Below, in pieces: positions 9,184-18,991 of a DNA stretch of 64,000 nt. Below the pieces are notes generated by a model. That model was given only the letters and a program-made list of their open reading frames with translations, searched no databases and had not been told where the DNA came from. Source of the stretch: Acetobacterium tundrae (GTDB lineage: Bacteria > Bacillota > Clostridia > Eubacteriales > Eubacteriaceae); assembly GCF_008086615.1 (NCBI RefSeq), contig NZ_RXYB01000002.1, positions 124,001 to 188,000 of the forward strand, written 5' to 3'. Position numbers and translations under genes: made by a program. Position 1 is the first letter of the stretch. Each line of letters starts with the position of its first letter.

Positions 9184-11262
9184 ATGAAAATTTTTGAAAC
9201 TCAAATTGCCGGACGCCCTTTCCGGGTAGAAATTGGCCAGGTAGCACAGCTTGCAAAAGGTGCGGCCATGATTAGATATGGCGAAACAGAAGTTTTAGTA
9301 GTAACTGCTGCTTCTAAAAAGCCACGTGAAGGAATGGATTTCTTTCCATTAAGCTGTGATTATGAAGAAAAACAATACTCGGTTGGGAAAATTCCGGGAG
9401 GCTTTATAAAACGAGAAGGTCGACCGACGGAAAGAGCTATTTTAAATTCAAGACTCATGGATCGTCCCCTTCGCCCCTTGTTTCCAAAGGGCTTTAGAAA
9501 CGATGTATCCGTTACCGCAACCGTTATGTCGGTTGATCAGGACAATGCCCCAGAAATTGCGGCGATGATCGGATCATCAATTGTATTGTCGATTTCTGAC
9601 ATTCCCTTTAACGGACCAACTGGCGCCGTCGCAGTCGGCTATGTTGACGGAGAGTTGATCATTAATCCAAACGAAGAACAACGCGGAAAAAGTGATCTTA
9701 GTTTAGTTGTTTCAGGAACCAAAGAGGCCATTATGATGGTTGAAGCAGGTGCTAACATAGTTTCTGAAAAACTGATGCTGGATGCAATTTTATTAGCTCA
9801 TGAAGAAATTAAAAAAATTGTGGCTTTTCAGGAAGAAATCATCGCAACAGTCGGAAAAGAAAAAAAGGAATACAAATTATTTTTGCCTTCTGAAGATGTC
9901 CAGAATGAAATTGCTTCATTTATCGGTGATCGATTAAAGGATGCCGTTAATACTTCAGACAAACTTGAAAGACTGGAAAATATCGATAAAGTAAACGAGT
10001 TGATAAAAGCACATTGCGAAGAGCTTTTTCCAGAAAAGGGAAATGAAGTTGATGATGTTCTTAAATCTCTTTTGAAAAAAGAGATAAGACGGCTTATTCT
10101 TGAAGAACGTATTCGACCGGACAATCGTAAAACGAATGAAATCAGGCCAATATCAGCCCAAATTGATTTTCTTGCCAGACCACATGGCTCAGGTTTGTTT
10201 ACGCGCGGAGAAACCCAAGTATTGTCGGTGACAACTCTGAGTGTTTTAGGCGATGCGCAATCACTTGATGGGATATCAAACGAAGAATCAAAACGGTATA
10301 TGCATCATTATAATTTCCCGTCCTACAGCGTCGGTGAAACCCGACCTTCAAGAGGACCGGGTCGCCGTGAAATCGGTCATGGATCGCTAGCCGAGCGTGC
10401 GTTGTTACCAGTGCTGCCATCAGAAGAAGATTTTCCATATGCCATTCGGGTGGTATCAGAAGTCTTAAGCTCAAACGGATCAACGTCACAGGGTAGTGTG
10501 TGCGGAAGTTCCCTTTCGCTAATGGCTGCCGGGGTACCGATAAAGGCAACAGTTGCCGGGATTGCCATGGGACTTATTAAAGAAGGCGATAAACTTGCTA
10601 TTCTTTCAGATATTCAGGGAATGGAAGATGCCCTTGGCGATATGGACTTCAAAGTAGCGGGAACAGCAGATGGCATTACTGCTATTCAAATGGATATTAA
10701 AGTCGATGGAATCAGTGAAGAAGTATTGACTGAAGCCTTAGAACAAGCTCGTATTGGCAGACTTCATATTATGGGCATTATGAATGAAGAAATATCAGAA
10801 CCGCGAAAAGAATTATCTCCAAATGCGCCGCAGATTTTCATTATGCAGATTAATCCTGATAAAATCAGAGACGTTATCGGTTCAGGCGGAAAAGTCATTA
10901 ATAAAATTATTGATGAAACCGGCGTAAAAATTGATATTGAAGATGATGGCCGGGTATTCATTGCCTCGACTGATTCAGAATCTGGAAAACGGGCACGGGA
11001 AATAATCGAAAACATTGTCCGAGTGGTAGAAATTGGAGAAGTATTAACCGGTAAGGTGGTCCGGATTATGACTTTCGGAGCTTTTGTATCATTACCAGGC
11101 GGAAAAGATGGTTTGATCCATATTTCGAAATTAGCAAACGAACGCGTCGACAAAGTTGAAGATGTGGTAAACATCGGTGATGAAGTGACCGTTAAAGTTA
11201 TGGAAATAGATGGGCAGGGACGTATTAATTTATCTCGCAAAGCAATGTTGCCAAAGGAATAA
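9184..11262 (+). CDS. pnp: Polyribonucleotide nucleotidyltransferase (PNPase)
   Basis: 692 residues. Phosphorolytic 3'-5' exoribonuclease, part of RNA turnover. Two RNase PH domains (first with [23 protein letters not shown]-like block, second with [24 protein letters not shown] and the active-site [16 protein letters not shown]), then a KH domain ([15 protein letters not shown]) and a C-terminal S1 domain ([26 protein letters not shown]). It ends soon after the S1 domain, a little shorter than E. coli PNPase. Its stop overlaps the dut start. Confidence 0.98.
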   Translation: MKIFETQIAGRPFRVEIGQVAQLAKGAAMIRYGETEVLVVTAASKKPREGMDFFPLSCDYEEKQYSVGKIPGGFIKREGRPTERAILNSRLMDRPLRPLFPKGFRNDVSVTATVMSVDQDNAPEIAAMIGSSIVLSISDIPFNGPTGAVAVGYVDGELIINPNEEQRGKSDLSLVVSGTKEAIMMVEAGANIVSEKLMLDAILLAHEEIKKIVAFQEEIIATVGKEKKEYKLFLPSEDVQNEIASFIGDRLKDAVNTSDKLERLENIDKVNELIKAHCEELFPEKGNEVDDVLKSLLKKEIRRLILEERIRPDNRKTNEIRPISAQIDFLARPHGSGLFTRGETQVLSVTTLSVLGDAQSLDGISNEESKRYMHHYNFPSYSVGETRPSRGPGRREIGHGSLAERALLPVLPSEEDFPYAIRVVSEVLSSNGSTSQGSVCGSSLSLMAAGVPIKATVAGIAMGLIKEGDKLAILSDIQGMEDALGDMDFKVAGTADGITAIQMDIKVDGISEEVLTEALEQARIGRLHIMGIMNEEISEPRKELSPNAPQIFIMQINPDKIRDVIGSGGKVINKIIDETGVKIDIEDDGRVFIASTDSESGKRAREIIENIVRVVEIGEVLTGKVVRIMTFGAFVSLPGGKDGLIHISKLANERVDKVEDVVNIGDEVTVKVMEIDGQGRINLSRKAMLPKE

Positions 11263-11717
11263 TGATGGTTAATAATTGCAAAATCAAGATCTTCAACAAA
11301 TCCGAGTACCCGTTGCCGGAGTATCAAACCGATGGCTCTGCAGGGGTGGATTTGAGAGCGAATATCGAAGGAAAATTGATTGTGATGCCTAAGAAAGTTT
11401 ATCAGATTCCGACCGGAATTTTTATCGAAATGCCGCTAGGAATTGAAGCCCAAATACGGGCACGCAGCGGATTGGCTCTTAAGCACGGACTTTCATTGGT
11501 TAACGGGATCGGAACGATTGACCCAGATTATCGTGGAGAAATTAAGATTATTTTGATAAACTTACTGGACCGACCATATCAGTTGGAGCCAGGTGAGCGA
11601 ATTGCGCAAATGGTTTTTGCTGAGTATGTAAAAGTGGATTTTTCAGAAGTCACCAGCATTGAAGAATTAGAAACCAGTGAACGAGGCGATGGTGGTTTTG
11701 GTCACTCAGGAAAGTGA
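11262..11717 (+). CDS. dut: Deoxyuridine 5'-triphosphate nucleotidohydrolase (dUTPase)
   Basis: 151 residues, trimeric dUTPase length. Hydrolyses dUTP to dUMP, keeping uracil out of DNA and feeding dTMP synthesis. All five motifs are seen: DGSAGVDLRA, RSGLALKHG, GTIDPDYRGEIKI, GERIAQMVF and the C-terminal RGDGGFGHSG. ATG 11262 overlaps the pnp stop TAA; a second ATG follows directly at 11265. Probably co-transcribed with pnp. Confidence 0.96.
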   Translation: MMVNNCKIKIFNKSEYPLPEYQTDGSAGVDLRANIEGKLIVMPKKVYQIPTGIFIEMPLGIEAQIRARSGLALKHGLSLVNGIGTIDPDYRGEIKIILINLLDRPYQLEPGERIAQMVFAEYVKVDFSEVTSIEELETSERGDGGFGHSGK

Positions 11718-11797
11718 AATTGAGTGTCACATTGCGTTCCAATAGTAATAACAATTAATAAACAAGCACTAGGAGCTGTCGCAAAATTTCATGATTG

Positions 11798-11847
11798 CTG
11801 CACCTTATGATTGTCGAGACTCTAAGGTGTAGGTTTTCCTACACCTT
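11798..11847 (+). terminator. Terminator between dut and ftsK, with possible antiterminator
   Basis: AAGGTGTAGG (11824-11833) pairs perfectly with CCTACACCTT (11838-11847), loop TTTT, then TTTA. The left arm can instead pair with CTGCACCTTA upstream (11798-11807; one GU pair with TAAGGTGTAG), giving two mutually exclusive folds. At minimum it ends the pnp-dut unit. Confidence 0.65.
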
Positions 11848-11866
11848 TTATCATGTCTTTTATTTG

Positions 11867-11920
11867 TGTGAAGGCAGTCGCCAAACGCAGAGAAACTTGC
11901 AAAGTGTATTTCTTGGGTTA
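11867..11920 (+). repeat. Intergenic repeat, copy B (before ftsK)
   Basis: GTGAAGGCAGTCGCCAAACG followed by GAGAAACTTGCAAAGTGTAT and TTCTTGGGTTA. It matches copy A except that the second arm of the hairpin is missing. It ends 16 bases before the ftsK start. Confidence 0.45.
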
Positions 11921-11936
11921 TATTATGAGGAGAAGA

Positions 11937-14426
11937 ATGGCTACAAAAAAAAGAACCACACAAAATCAAAAAAGCAGAAATGCATCACAAAGTCGAAGAA
12001 AAAAGAAAGCAACAAAAAAAATATTTGGCAATAACCTGGTAATTGGGGTGTTGCTTATCATTGTCGGATGTTTTACCGCTTATTCCTATATTGATTTTAA
12101 TGCCGGGATTGCTGGTGATCTGGTTAGTCAGGGATTTAGCTATTGCTTTGGGTCAGCAACGCTATTAATTTGTTTTTACTTTGTTGCCCTGGGAATTATT
12201 CTTTGTATCAATAAAATTGATGATTGGGCCCAAAACTTTGTATTGGTTTTTTTACTGCTGGTCAATTTGATGATCATCTTTACGATTAATACGCCTAATT
12301 TAATGGGTTATAGTATCCCGGAACTTTTTAGTTTAGCTCAGTATGGTCAATATGGTGGGATCATAGGAATATTGCTGGCGGTATTACTGATAAAGTTATT
12401 TGCGGTCAAAGGGACGATTTTGCTTGTCGTTATTTCCTCTATTCTGATGATGGCGATTATATTCAAAAATAGTCTCAAAAAATATTGGCAGAACATCAAA
12501 GATAAAAATAAAGATGCACCAGCTTTAAAAAATCGCGTTAAAGACAAGATTGCGGCGATCAAAGATAAAAGAAAAATAAAAAACGAAGTGAAGGCGACCA
12601 AAGATCGCACATCCGAAACAGCAATGATTCCCCCGATTAGTGCGGAGGAAAATGATGCGGCATTATTTGAACCCCTTCAGATAAACGGCGACTCAAACAA
12701 ATCATTATTTAAACCCATCAATCAATCAGCTGGCAAATCAAAAAAGAAGACCAAGACAGATCCGTTTGGTTTTATTGAAGAAGAAGTCATTGTTAAAGAG
12801 CCACCCATTAAAATTCATGAAAACTTTCTTAATCCAGCGGATTTAAGTGGTTTAAGTCGGGGAAAAATAGATAATGGAATTAATGAAGAAAACAAAATGG
12901 CCGATCATTCGGATTTTAGCGGCTTAAGTCGGGGAAAAATTGGAAAAGACAAAGGTGAAGAAGTAGAACACCTCAATCAGGAAAAGATTAACCTGGGTAA
13001 CGAAATCGAAGAATACACGTTTCCGTCATTAGATCTGCTCAATCCTCCGGCAGCAAAAAAAAAATCAAAAAAAGATGATGTGATCAAAAAAGCAAAAATC
13101 ATTGAAGATACCTTGAAAAACTTTGGTGTCCGGGCAAAAATTATTGAAGTGAATGTCGGCCCGAGTATTACCCGTTTTGAACTCCAACTGGCGCCCGGCG
13201 TGAAAGTAAATAAGATTGTGAACTTAGCCAACGATTTGGCATTAAGTCTGGCAACTTCAGATATTCGCATCGAAGCACCGATTCCCGGCAAGGCCGCGGT
13301 TGGAATAGAAGTACCCAACGAAGTCTCGGAAATCGTTGGCTTACGGGAAATCATTGATACTCCTGAGTTTAAGGACAGCAAAAGTCCGTTAACTTTTGCC
13401 CTGGGAAAAACACTTACCGGAGAAAGTATTATTGGCGACATCGGCAAAATGCCGCATGTGCTGATTGCCGGAGCCACGGGTTCAGGGAAAAGCGTTTGCA
13501 TCAACAGTATTATCACGAGTCTTATCTTTAAATCATCTCCCGCTGAAGTACGGTTCATTATGATCGACCCCAAAATGGTCGAACTCAGTCAGTACAACGC
13601 GATTCCGCATTTACTGATTCCGGTGGTAACAGATCCTAAAAAGGCCGCCTATGCATTAAATTGGGGATTGAAGGAAATGACAGACCGCTATATGTTGTTT
13701 AAAGATTCAGGCGTCAGGGATATTGAAGGCTACAATGAATTAATTGAAAAATCAGGGGATAAAAAATTACCCCGAATTGTCATCGTTATTGACGAGTTGG
13801 CAGATTTGATGATTACTTCGCCAAAAGAAGTTGAAAATGCCATTTGCCGGATCGCTCAGCTCGCGCGAGCATGTGGCATTCATTTAATTATTGCCACCCA
13901 ACGACCGTCGGTGGATGTCATTACCGGACTGATTAAAGCGAATATTCCCTCCAGAATAGCCTTTGCGGTGGCTTCAAATACGGATTCACGAACAATCCTG
14001 GATACCGGCGGGGCCGAAAAACTTTTGGGGAAAGGGGATATGCTGTATTATCCGGTTGGTCAATCAAAGCCGACCAGGGTACAATGCACATATGTGTCCG
14101 ATCATGAGATCAATGCCGTCATTGATGCAGTAGAAGTTAAGAAAGGCAAACAGTACGATGCTTCCATTGAAGATGAAATTTCAAAGGAGCCGGAAGAGAA
14201 AAAGCCTAAACGGGACGGCGATGTTCTTTTAGAAGATGCGATAAAAATAGCTTTCGAATATAATCAAATATCAACTTCAATGCTGCAGCGAAAATTACAG
14301 GTTGGCTATGCAAGAGCAGGAAGAATTATTGATGACCTTGAAGAACGGGGCATTATATCCGGCCCCAACGGAAGCAAACCACGAGAAATATTGGTAACAG
14401 AAGATGAAATTAGAAATCGGGAGTAG
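11937..14426 (+). CDS. ftsK: DNA translocase FtsK/SpoIIIE
   Basis: 829 residues. Septum-anchored ATP-driven DNA pump that moves chromosomes during division or sporulation. Four hydrophobic segments lie in residues about 25-180, then a charged linker of about 250 residues in which the block LSGLSRGKI occurs twice. The motor has Walker A GATGSGKSVC and Walker B IVIVIDELADLM, and the C-terminus is a gamma winged-helix domain (SMLQRKLQVGYARAGRIID). I chose ATG 11937 because GAGGAGA precedes it; the longer frame from 11853 runs through the intergenic repeat. Confidence 0.95.
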   Translation: MATKKRTTQNQKSRNASQSRRKKKATKKIFGNNLVIGVLLIIVGCFTAYSYIDFNAGIAGDLVSQGFSYCFGSATLLICFYFVALGIILCINKIDDWAQNFVLVFLLLVNLMIIFTINTPNLMGYSIPELFSLAQYGQYGGIIGILLAVLLIKLFAVKGTILLVVISSILMMAIIFKNSLKKYWQNIKDKNKDAPALKNRVKDKIAAIKDKRKIKNEVKATKDRTSETAMIPPISAEENDAALFEPLQINGDSNKSLFKPINQSAGKSKKKTKTDPFGFIEEEVIVKEPPIKIHENFLNPADLSGLSRGKIDNGINEENKMADHSDFSGLSRGKIGKDKGEEVEHLNQEKINLGNEIEEYTFPSLDLLNPPAAKKKSKKDDVIKKAKIIEDTLKNFGVRAKIIEVNVGPSITRFELQLAPGVKVNKIVNLANDLALSLATSDIRIEAPIPGKAAVGIEVPNEVSEIVGLREIIDTPEFKDSKSPLTFALGKTLTGESIIGDIGKMPHVLIAGATGSGKSVCINSIITSLIFKSSPAEVRFIMIDPKMVELSQYNAIPHLLIPVVTDPKKAAYALNWGLKEMTDRYMLFKDSGVRDIEGYNELIEKSGDKKLPRIVIVIDELADLMITSPKEVENAICRIAQLARACGIHLIIATQRPSVDVITGLIKANIPSRIAFAVASNTDSRTILDTGGAEKLLGKGDMLYYPVGQSKPTRVQCTYVSDHEINAVIDAVEVKKGKQYDASIEDEISKEPEEKKPKRDGDVLLEDAIKIAFEYNQISTSMLQRKLQVGYARAGRIIDDLEERGIISGPNGSKPREILVTEDEIRNRE

Positions 14427-14433
14427 GTGAAGA

Positions 14434-15789
14434 ATGAAAAATAAAAATATTCATGTAACAACTTTGGGCTGTGATAAAAATACCATTGATTCACAGCTGA
14501 TGTTGGGTTTAATACAGGAAAAGCAGTATTGTATCCAGGAAGATCCTCAGGACGCAGACATTATCATCGTAAACACCTGCTGTTTTATCCAGGAAGCAAA
14601 AGAACAATCCATCGATTATATTCTTGAATATGCTGACTATAAAAAAAGTGGAAGGTGTAAAGTTCTCATTGTCGCCGGATGCATGGCTGAACGTTATCAT
14701 CAAGAATTAAGCGAAGAGATAGAGGAAATCGATGGTTTTCTGGGAGTGGGTCATTTTGATAATATCATTGATTTAATCAATCGCTTTGAAGAGTCCAGTG
14801 AAACACAGCGTCAGGATGAAACATATTTGGGTGATATCGAAAAAGCAGTGACGGCAAAAATCAATCGCTATATAAAAAAAGGTACGGTATCCACTTTTGT
14901 AAGAATCAGCGAAGGCTGCGACCATAACTGCACCTATTGTGCGATTCCAAAAATCAGAGGGAAATACCGAAGTCGTCAGAGTCAGGATATTTTTGATGAG
15001 CTTTACTATCTAAAAGAAATGGGAATTAAGGAGATCATCCTCATCGGTCAGGACATCGCCCCATACGGGAGAGATCTTGATGAAGGTTATGATTTACCTA
15101 AACTGTTAGAAAAGATTGCTCAGGATTTTGGCTTTAAATGGATTCGGATGATGTATCTGTATCCTGAAGGCATCACCCCGGAGTTATTGTCAGTGGTTAA
15201 GCAGTATCCTTCCATTTGCCAGTATTTTGACATCCCTCTGCAGCATACTGAAGATGCGGTATTAAAACGAATGGGTCGAAAGATGTCCTTTGAGCAAATT
15301 AAAGAACTTGTTCAACTGATTCGCAAGTCGTTGCCGGATGCCGTTTTGAGAACGTCGATTATCACCGGTTTCCCGGGAGAAACCAACGATAATCATTTAT
15401 CCCTGCTAAAAGGCATCAACGTCCTTGAATTTGATCATCTCGGCGTTTTCAAATACTCGCAGGAAGAAGATACCCCGGCAGCCGTCTTTCAAAATCAAAT
15501 TCCGGAAGAGCTTAAAGAAAAACGTCACAATGAAATAATGATGGCTCAGCAAAATATTTCGCTGAAAAATAAGCAACGGTTTATCGGACGAACGGTAGCG
15601 GTGTTGATTGAAGGGATGGAGGAAGAAATCTATACTGGCCGCTTTTATGGAGACGCTCCGGAAATAGACGGAACGGTTTATGTTGACAGCCAAGAAACGC
15701 CATTAACCATTGGTCATTTTTATTCTGTAAAAATACGCAATGCATTAGAATATGATTTGATAGGAGAGATTGAAAATGAACTTACCTAA
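14434..15789 (+). CDS. rimO: Ribosomal protein S12 methylthiotransferase RimO
   Basis: 451 residues. Radical SAM enzyme that adds a methylthio group to an aspartate of ribosomal protein S12. An N-terminal UPF0004 domain (TLGCDKNTIDSQLMLG with its cluster cysteines), the radical SAM motif CDHNCTYC (about residue 160), and a C-terminal TRAM domain are visible. The GCDKN variant of the usual GCPKN/GCAKN motif favours RimO over MiaB. ATG 14434 lies 7 bases after ftsK; its end overlaps pgsA. Confidence 0.93.
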   Translation: MKNKNIHVTTLGCDKNTIDSQLMLGLIQEKQYCIQEDPQDADIIIVNTCCFIQEAKEQSIDYILEYADYKKSGRCKVLIVAGCMAERYHQELSEEIEEIDGFLGVGHFDNIIDLINRFEESSETQRQDETYLGDIEKAVTAKINRYIKKGTVSTFVRISEGCDHNCTYCAIPKIRGKYRSRQSQDIFDELYYLKEMGIKEIILIGQDIAPYGRDLDEGYDLPKLLEKIAQDFGFKWIRMMYLYPEGITPELLSVVKQYPSICQYFDIPLQHTEDAVLKRMGRKMSFEQIKELVQLIRKSLPDAVLRTSIITGFPGETNDNHLSLLKGINVLEFDHLGVFKYSQEEDTPAAVFQNQIPEELKEKRHNEIMMAQQNISLKNKQRFIGRTVAVLIEGMEEEIYTGRFYGDAPEIDGTVYVDSQETPLTIGHFYSVKIRNALEYDLIGEIENELT

Positions 15790-16315
15790 TAAGATTACCA
15801 TGGTACGAATTATTATGATTCCATTTTTCATTGCGGCCTTGTTAATTGAATTCCCATTCCATCAACCGCTTGCGGCAGCTTTGTTTGTTATTGCAGCCTT
15901 ATCAGACAGCCTTGACGGTTATCTTGCCCGCAGTCGAAATTTGGTCACAGATTTCGGAAAATTTATGGATCCCCTGGCTGATAAGCTCTTAGTCTGTTCG
16001 GCTCTGATCTGCTTTGTTCAGTTAGGATCGGTACCGGCATGGATCGTTATTATCATCATTGCCCGAGAATTTGCCATCACCGGGCTGAGAACCTTAGCAG
16101 CGGCAGACGGTATCGTTATCGCCGCCAGTAAATGGGGAAAAGCAAAGACCATATCGCAGATGATCGCGATCGTGATTATCCTCATTGGCAATTGGCCATT
16201 CTACTTAATCAATATACCAGCCGGAACCATTATGATTTATATTGCAACTGTTATGACTATTATTTCGGGAGTGGATTATTTCATCATTAACAAAAAAGTA
16301 TTTCGCACGATGTAA
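15776..16315 (+). CDS. pgsA: CDP-diacylglycerol--glycerol-3-phosphate 3-phosphatidyltransferase
   Basis: 179 residues, integral membrane enzyme making phosphatidylglycerophosphate, the first step to phosphatidylglycerol. The CDP-alcohol phosphatidyltransferase motif D-G-(x)2-A-R-(x)8-G-(x)3-D-(x)3-D is seen as DSLDGYLARS...FGKFMDPLADK. Several hydrophobic helices follow. ATG 15776 has TAGGAGAG 8 bases upstream; a TTG at 15770 is less likely. Overlaps rimO by 14 bases. Confidence 0.94.
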   Translation: MNLPNKITMVRIIMIPFFIAALLIEFPFHQPLAAALFVIAALSDSLDGYLARSRNLVTDFGKFMDPLADKLLVCSALICFVQLGSVPAWIVIIIIAREFAITGLRTLAAADGIVIAASKWGKAKTISQMIAIVIILIGNWPFYLINIPAGTIMIYIATVMTIISGVDYFIINKKVFRTM

Positions 16316-16420
16316 TCGAATGATAAAATTATTTAGCAACAATTGTAGATTGGATTGAGTAGCGCATGATCCATATGATGATAAATAATTGTTTCTAATA
16401 TTATTGAAAGGATCTAAAGA

Positions 16421-17662
16421 ATGAAATGTGAAATTATATGTGTTGGAACTGAACTTTTAGTCGGGGATACCCTTAATACGAATGTTCAGTATTTGTCAAG
16501 AGAATTGTCTAACCAGGGCTTAAGCGTGGGTTATCATACAACTGTTGGAGACAATCCCAAACGGTTGGAAGAAGTTGTGAAAATTGCTTTTAATCGCAGC
16601 GACCTCATTATCACAACCGGCGGATTGGGACCAACCCAGGATGATCTAACCAAAGAAGTTATTGCCGAATTATTCAACAAAGAATTGGTTCAGGATGAAA
16701 AAGTTAAGCAAGAGTTGCTGCGATTTTTTGCAAATCGTGAATTCCCCTTTACTCCCAATAACCTCAAGCAAACCTTTGTGCCGGAACATGCCGAAGTATT
16801 GCCTAACCCCTGCGGAACAGCACCCGGTATCCTGCTGAGGGAACAGGGACGAGTTATTATTATGCTGCCCGGACCGCCCCGAGAAATGAAATGTGTCTTT
16901 GAAGAAGACGTATTGCCATTGATAAGGAAAAAAAATAGGCAGTTAGTGCTTTCACGATACTATAATTTGTCCGACATCGGTGAGTCAGCGGTAGAAGATC
17001 GATTGCTTGACCTCATTGACACCCAAACAAATCCAACCATTGCTACCTACGCTAAGATGGGCGAGGTGCTGGTGCGAATTACCGCCAACGGTGAAAATGA
17101 AAAAGAGCTAAATACATTATTGGATCAATATGAAGACATCATGCTGGAACGTTTTAAAGATAATATCTTTACTTGTTCCAAACAGTCTTTAGCAGAAACA
17201 GTCGCCAAGCTGTTAATTGAAAAGAATATCACAATTGCCACTGCAGAATCCTGTACGGGCGGATTAATCGCCTCTCAGCTCACCGAAGAGTCCGGAATTT
17301 CAAAAGTTTTCGGAACCGGTATTGTATCTTATTCCAATGAGACAAAAATAAACCTGCTGCATGTAAAAGCAAAAACTCTTGAAAAATTTGGAGCAGTCAG
17401 CGAAGAAACCGCAAGAGAAATGTGTGAAAATCTTCAAAAGATTTCTCTTGTCGATCTCGCCGTATCGGTAACAGGGATTGCCGGCCCTGAAGGCGGAACC
17501 GCAGAAAAACCGGTGGGACTGGTGTATATTGGTCTTTGCTATAATGGAATAACCCAGATCACGACGTGTCATTTTAATGGAGAACGTAAAATTATCCAAC
17601 AAAAAACGGCGAACAAAGTCTTTCATCTGATCGGAAAGACCATAGTTGACAAAGCGAAATAA
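16421..17662 (+). CDS. cinA: CinA family protein (NMN deamidase / competence-damage protein)
   Basis: 413 residues. The N-terminal COG1058 domain has CVGTELLVGDTLNTN and TTGGLGPTQDDLTKE, related to the molybdopterin-binding fold; the C-terminal CinA deamidase domain has TAESCTGGLIASQLT and VTGIAGPEGGTAEKPVG. Family members hydrolyse NMN to nicotinate mononucleotide or ADP-ribose. It lies directly upstream of recA as in B. subtilis, and the recA promoter starts inside its last codons. AAAGGA precedes ATG 16421. Confidence 0.94.
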   Translation: MKCEIICVGTELLVGDTLNTNVQYLSRELSNQGLSVGYHTTVGDNPKRLEEVVKIAFNRSDLIITTGGLGPTQDDLTKEVIAELFNKELVQDEKVKQELLRFFANREFPFTPNNLKQTFVPEHAEVLPNPCGTAPGILLREQGRVIIMLPGPPREMKCVFEEDVLPLIRKKNRQLVLSRYYNLSDIGESAVEDRLLDLIDTQTNPTIATYAKMGEVLVRITANGENEKELNTLLDQYEDIMLERFKDNIFTCSKQSLAETVAKLLIEKNITIATAESCTGGLIASQLTEESGISKVFGTGIVSYSNETKINLLHVKAKTLEKFGAVSEETAREMCENLQKISLVDLAVSVTGIAGPEGGTAEKPVGLVYIGLCYNGITQITTCHFNGERKIIQQKTANKVFHLIGKTIVDKAK

Positions 17663-17674
17663 GTTAGCTATAAT
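17646..17674 (+). promoter_or_regulatory. recA promoter
   Basis: TTGACA (17646-17651), 17-base spacer, TATAAT (17669-17674): an exact sigma-A consensus promoter that begins within the last codons of cinA. Confidence 0.88.
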
Positions 17675-17680
17675 AGAAAC

Positions 17681-17694
17681 AGAACGAATGTTCG
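17681..17694 (+). promoter_or_regulatory. LexA (SOS) box of recA
   Basis: AGAACGAATGTTCG matches the Gram-positive SOS box CGAACRNRYGTTYG at all but the first base. It covers the expected transcription start, 6 bases after the -10, so bound LexA would block initiation. Confidence 0.85.
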
Positions 17695-17717
17695 AATAAT
17701 GAATAGGATGGGCGAAA

Positions 17718-18794
17718 ATGGCTGAAAAAATAAAAACAAACGATCAAATCTCAGATAAACAGCGAGCCTTAGATGCTGCACTAAAAGGCATTGAAAGAAG
17801 TTTTGGCAAAGGTGCGGTTATGCGTTTAGGAGATGATACCGCAAGGCTTAACGTCGACGTAATTTCGACATCTTCAATCGGACTGGACATCGCTTTAGGC
17901 ATTGGCGGGGTTCCGCGGGGACGAGTTGTGGAAATCTACGGCCCTGAATCCTCAGGAAAAACAACCCTTACTCTTCACATTATTGCTGAAGCACAAAAAA
18001 CTGGCGGAAATGCGGCGTTTGTTGATGCCGAACATGCCCTTGACCCCACATATGCTAAGGCCTTGGGAGTTGATATTGACAATCTTTTAGTAGCGCAACC
18101 GGATACCGGGGAACAGGCATTGGAAATTGTTGAAGCGTTGGTAAGAAGTAATGCCATTGATGTGGTTGTCATTGACTCGGTAGCAGCGTTAGTGCCACGG
18201 GCAGAAATAGACGGTGAAATGGGCGATTCCCATATGGGGCTGCAGGCCCGTTTAATGTCCCAGGCATTAAGAAAATTAACCGGTATCATAAATAAATCAA
18301 ATACGACGGTCATTTTTATCAATCAGCTTAGAGAGAAAATTGGCGTGATGTTCGGAAATCCGGAAACAACAACCGGAGGCAAAGCACTTAAATTTTACGC
18401 TTCGGTAAGAATTGACGTGCGCCGCATTGAAACGCTTAAAAAGGGTACTGAAATGATCGGAAACCGTACCCGGGCAAAAGTTGTTAAGAATAAAATGGCA
18501 CCCCCTTTTAAACAGGCAGAGTTTGATATTATGTATGGCCGGGGAATATCTAAAGAAGGCGATATTTTGGATGTTGGGGTCGATTTTGATATCGTTGATA
18601 AATCAGGATCGTGGTTTTCGTATAAAGAACAACGCTTAGGCCAGGGGCGTGATAATTCAAAAGAATTCCTTTTGGCCAATCCGGATATTGCGGACGCAAT
18701 TGAAAAAGAAATTCGTGAAAAAAATGAATTAAACAAAGCACCGGCCGAACCTGATGCAAAAGAAGAAGACTTGCCGGATGAAACTGCTGAATAA
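17718..18794 (+). CDS. recA: Recombinase RecA
   Basis: 358 residues. ATP-dependent strand exchange protein and co-protease that triggers LexA self-cleavage. Walker [10 protein letters not shown] lies at residues about 75-83; [24 protein letters not shown] (Walker B), loop L2 with [22 protein letters not shown] and an acidic C-terminal tail follow. No intein is present. ATG 17718 has AGGATGGG upstream. It has its own consensus promoter, a LexA operator and a downstream terminator, so it is probably a single-gene SOS unit. Confidence 0.98.
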   Translation: MAEKIKTNDQISDKQRALDAALKGIERSFGKGAVMRLGDDTARLNVDVISTSSIGLDIALGIGGVPRGRVVEIYGPESSGKTTLTLHIIAEAQKTGGNAAFVDAEHALDPTYAKALGVDIDNLLVAQPDTGEQALEIVEALVRSNAIDVVVIDSVAALVPRAEIDGEMGDSHMGLQARLMSQALRKLTGIINKSNTTVIFINQLREKIGVMFGNPETTTGGKALKFYASVRIDVRRIETLKKGTEMIGNRTRAKVVKNKMAPPFKQAEFDIMYGRGISKEGDILDVGVDFDIVDKSGSWFSYKEQRLGQGRDNSKEFLLANPDIADAIEKEIREKNELNKAPAEPDAKEEDLPDETAE

Positions 18795-18841
18795 AAATCA
18801 ATTGAGTAGAAAATCATCACGAAGATAATCAAAAAATACTT

Positions 18842-18870
18842 AAAAAGAACCTTTTAATGGGTTCTTTTTT
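18842..18870 (+). terminator. recA terminator
   Basis: AAAAAGAACC (18842-18851) pairs with GGTTCTTTTT (18860-18869), loop 8 bases, with a built-in T-run. Confidence 0.88.
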
Positions 18871-18910
18871 GATCATGTTAAAATAACGTACAAGGTTTCA
18901 CCTTTGTTTC

Positions 18911-18939
18911 TTGACACTATTTTAAAAAAAGTATAAAAT
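18911..18939 (+). promoter_or_regulatory. rny promoter
   Basis: TTGACA (18911-18916), 17-base spacer, TAAAAT (18934-18939). It is placed between the recA terminator and rny. Confidence 0.65.
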
Positions 18940-18981
18940 GGTTCTCATGATGAGTATAGTAAGAATATAATAAATATTACA

Positions 18982-18991
18982 TAAGGAGGTG
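18982..18991 (+). promoter_or_regulatory. Perfect Shine-Dalgarno of rny with unusual start context
   Basis: TAAGGAGGTG is a full 10-base complement to the 3' end of Firmicutes 16S rRNA. The only standard in-frame start nearby, GTG 18989-18991, is the end of this same motif and cannot be used while the site is paired. In-frame ATT 18995 and ATA 18998 sit at normal spacing. Confidence 0.7.

Noticed and set aside
10764-11327. Long open frame antisense to pnp (187 codons)
   Set aside because: It has no ribosome binding site or recognisable protein pattern and lies opposite the complete KH-S1 part of pnp, so it is a shadow frame.
11771-11795. AGGAGCTGTCGCAAAATTTC as an insertion-sequence end
   Set aside because: The word resembles ends of some transposons, but no transposase, second end or target duplication is found nearby.
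11795-12034. Open frame of 79 codons over the ftsK start
   Set aside because: It runs through the terminator and overlaps the ftsK start in another frame; the ftsK frame has the ribosome binding site.
12977-13573. Open frame antisense to ftsK (198 codons)
   Set aside because: It is a mirror of the conserved motor domain with no start signals.
16327-16390. AATTATTTA / TAAATAATT pairing between pgsA and cinA as a terminator
   Set aside because: The stem is only 9 AT pairs across a 46-base loop and has no T-run; too weak to call.
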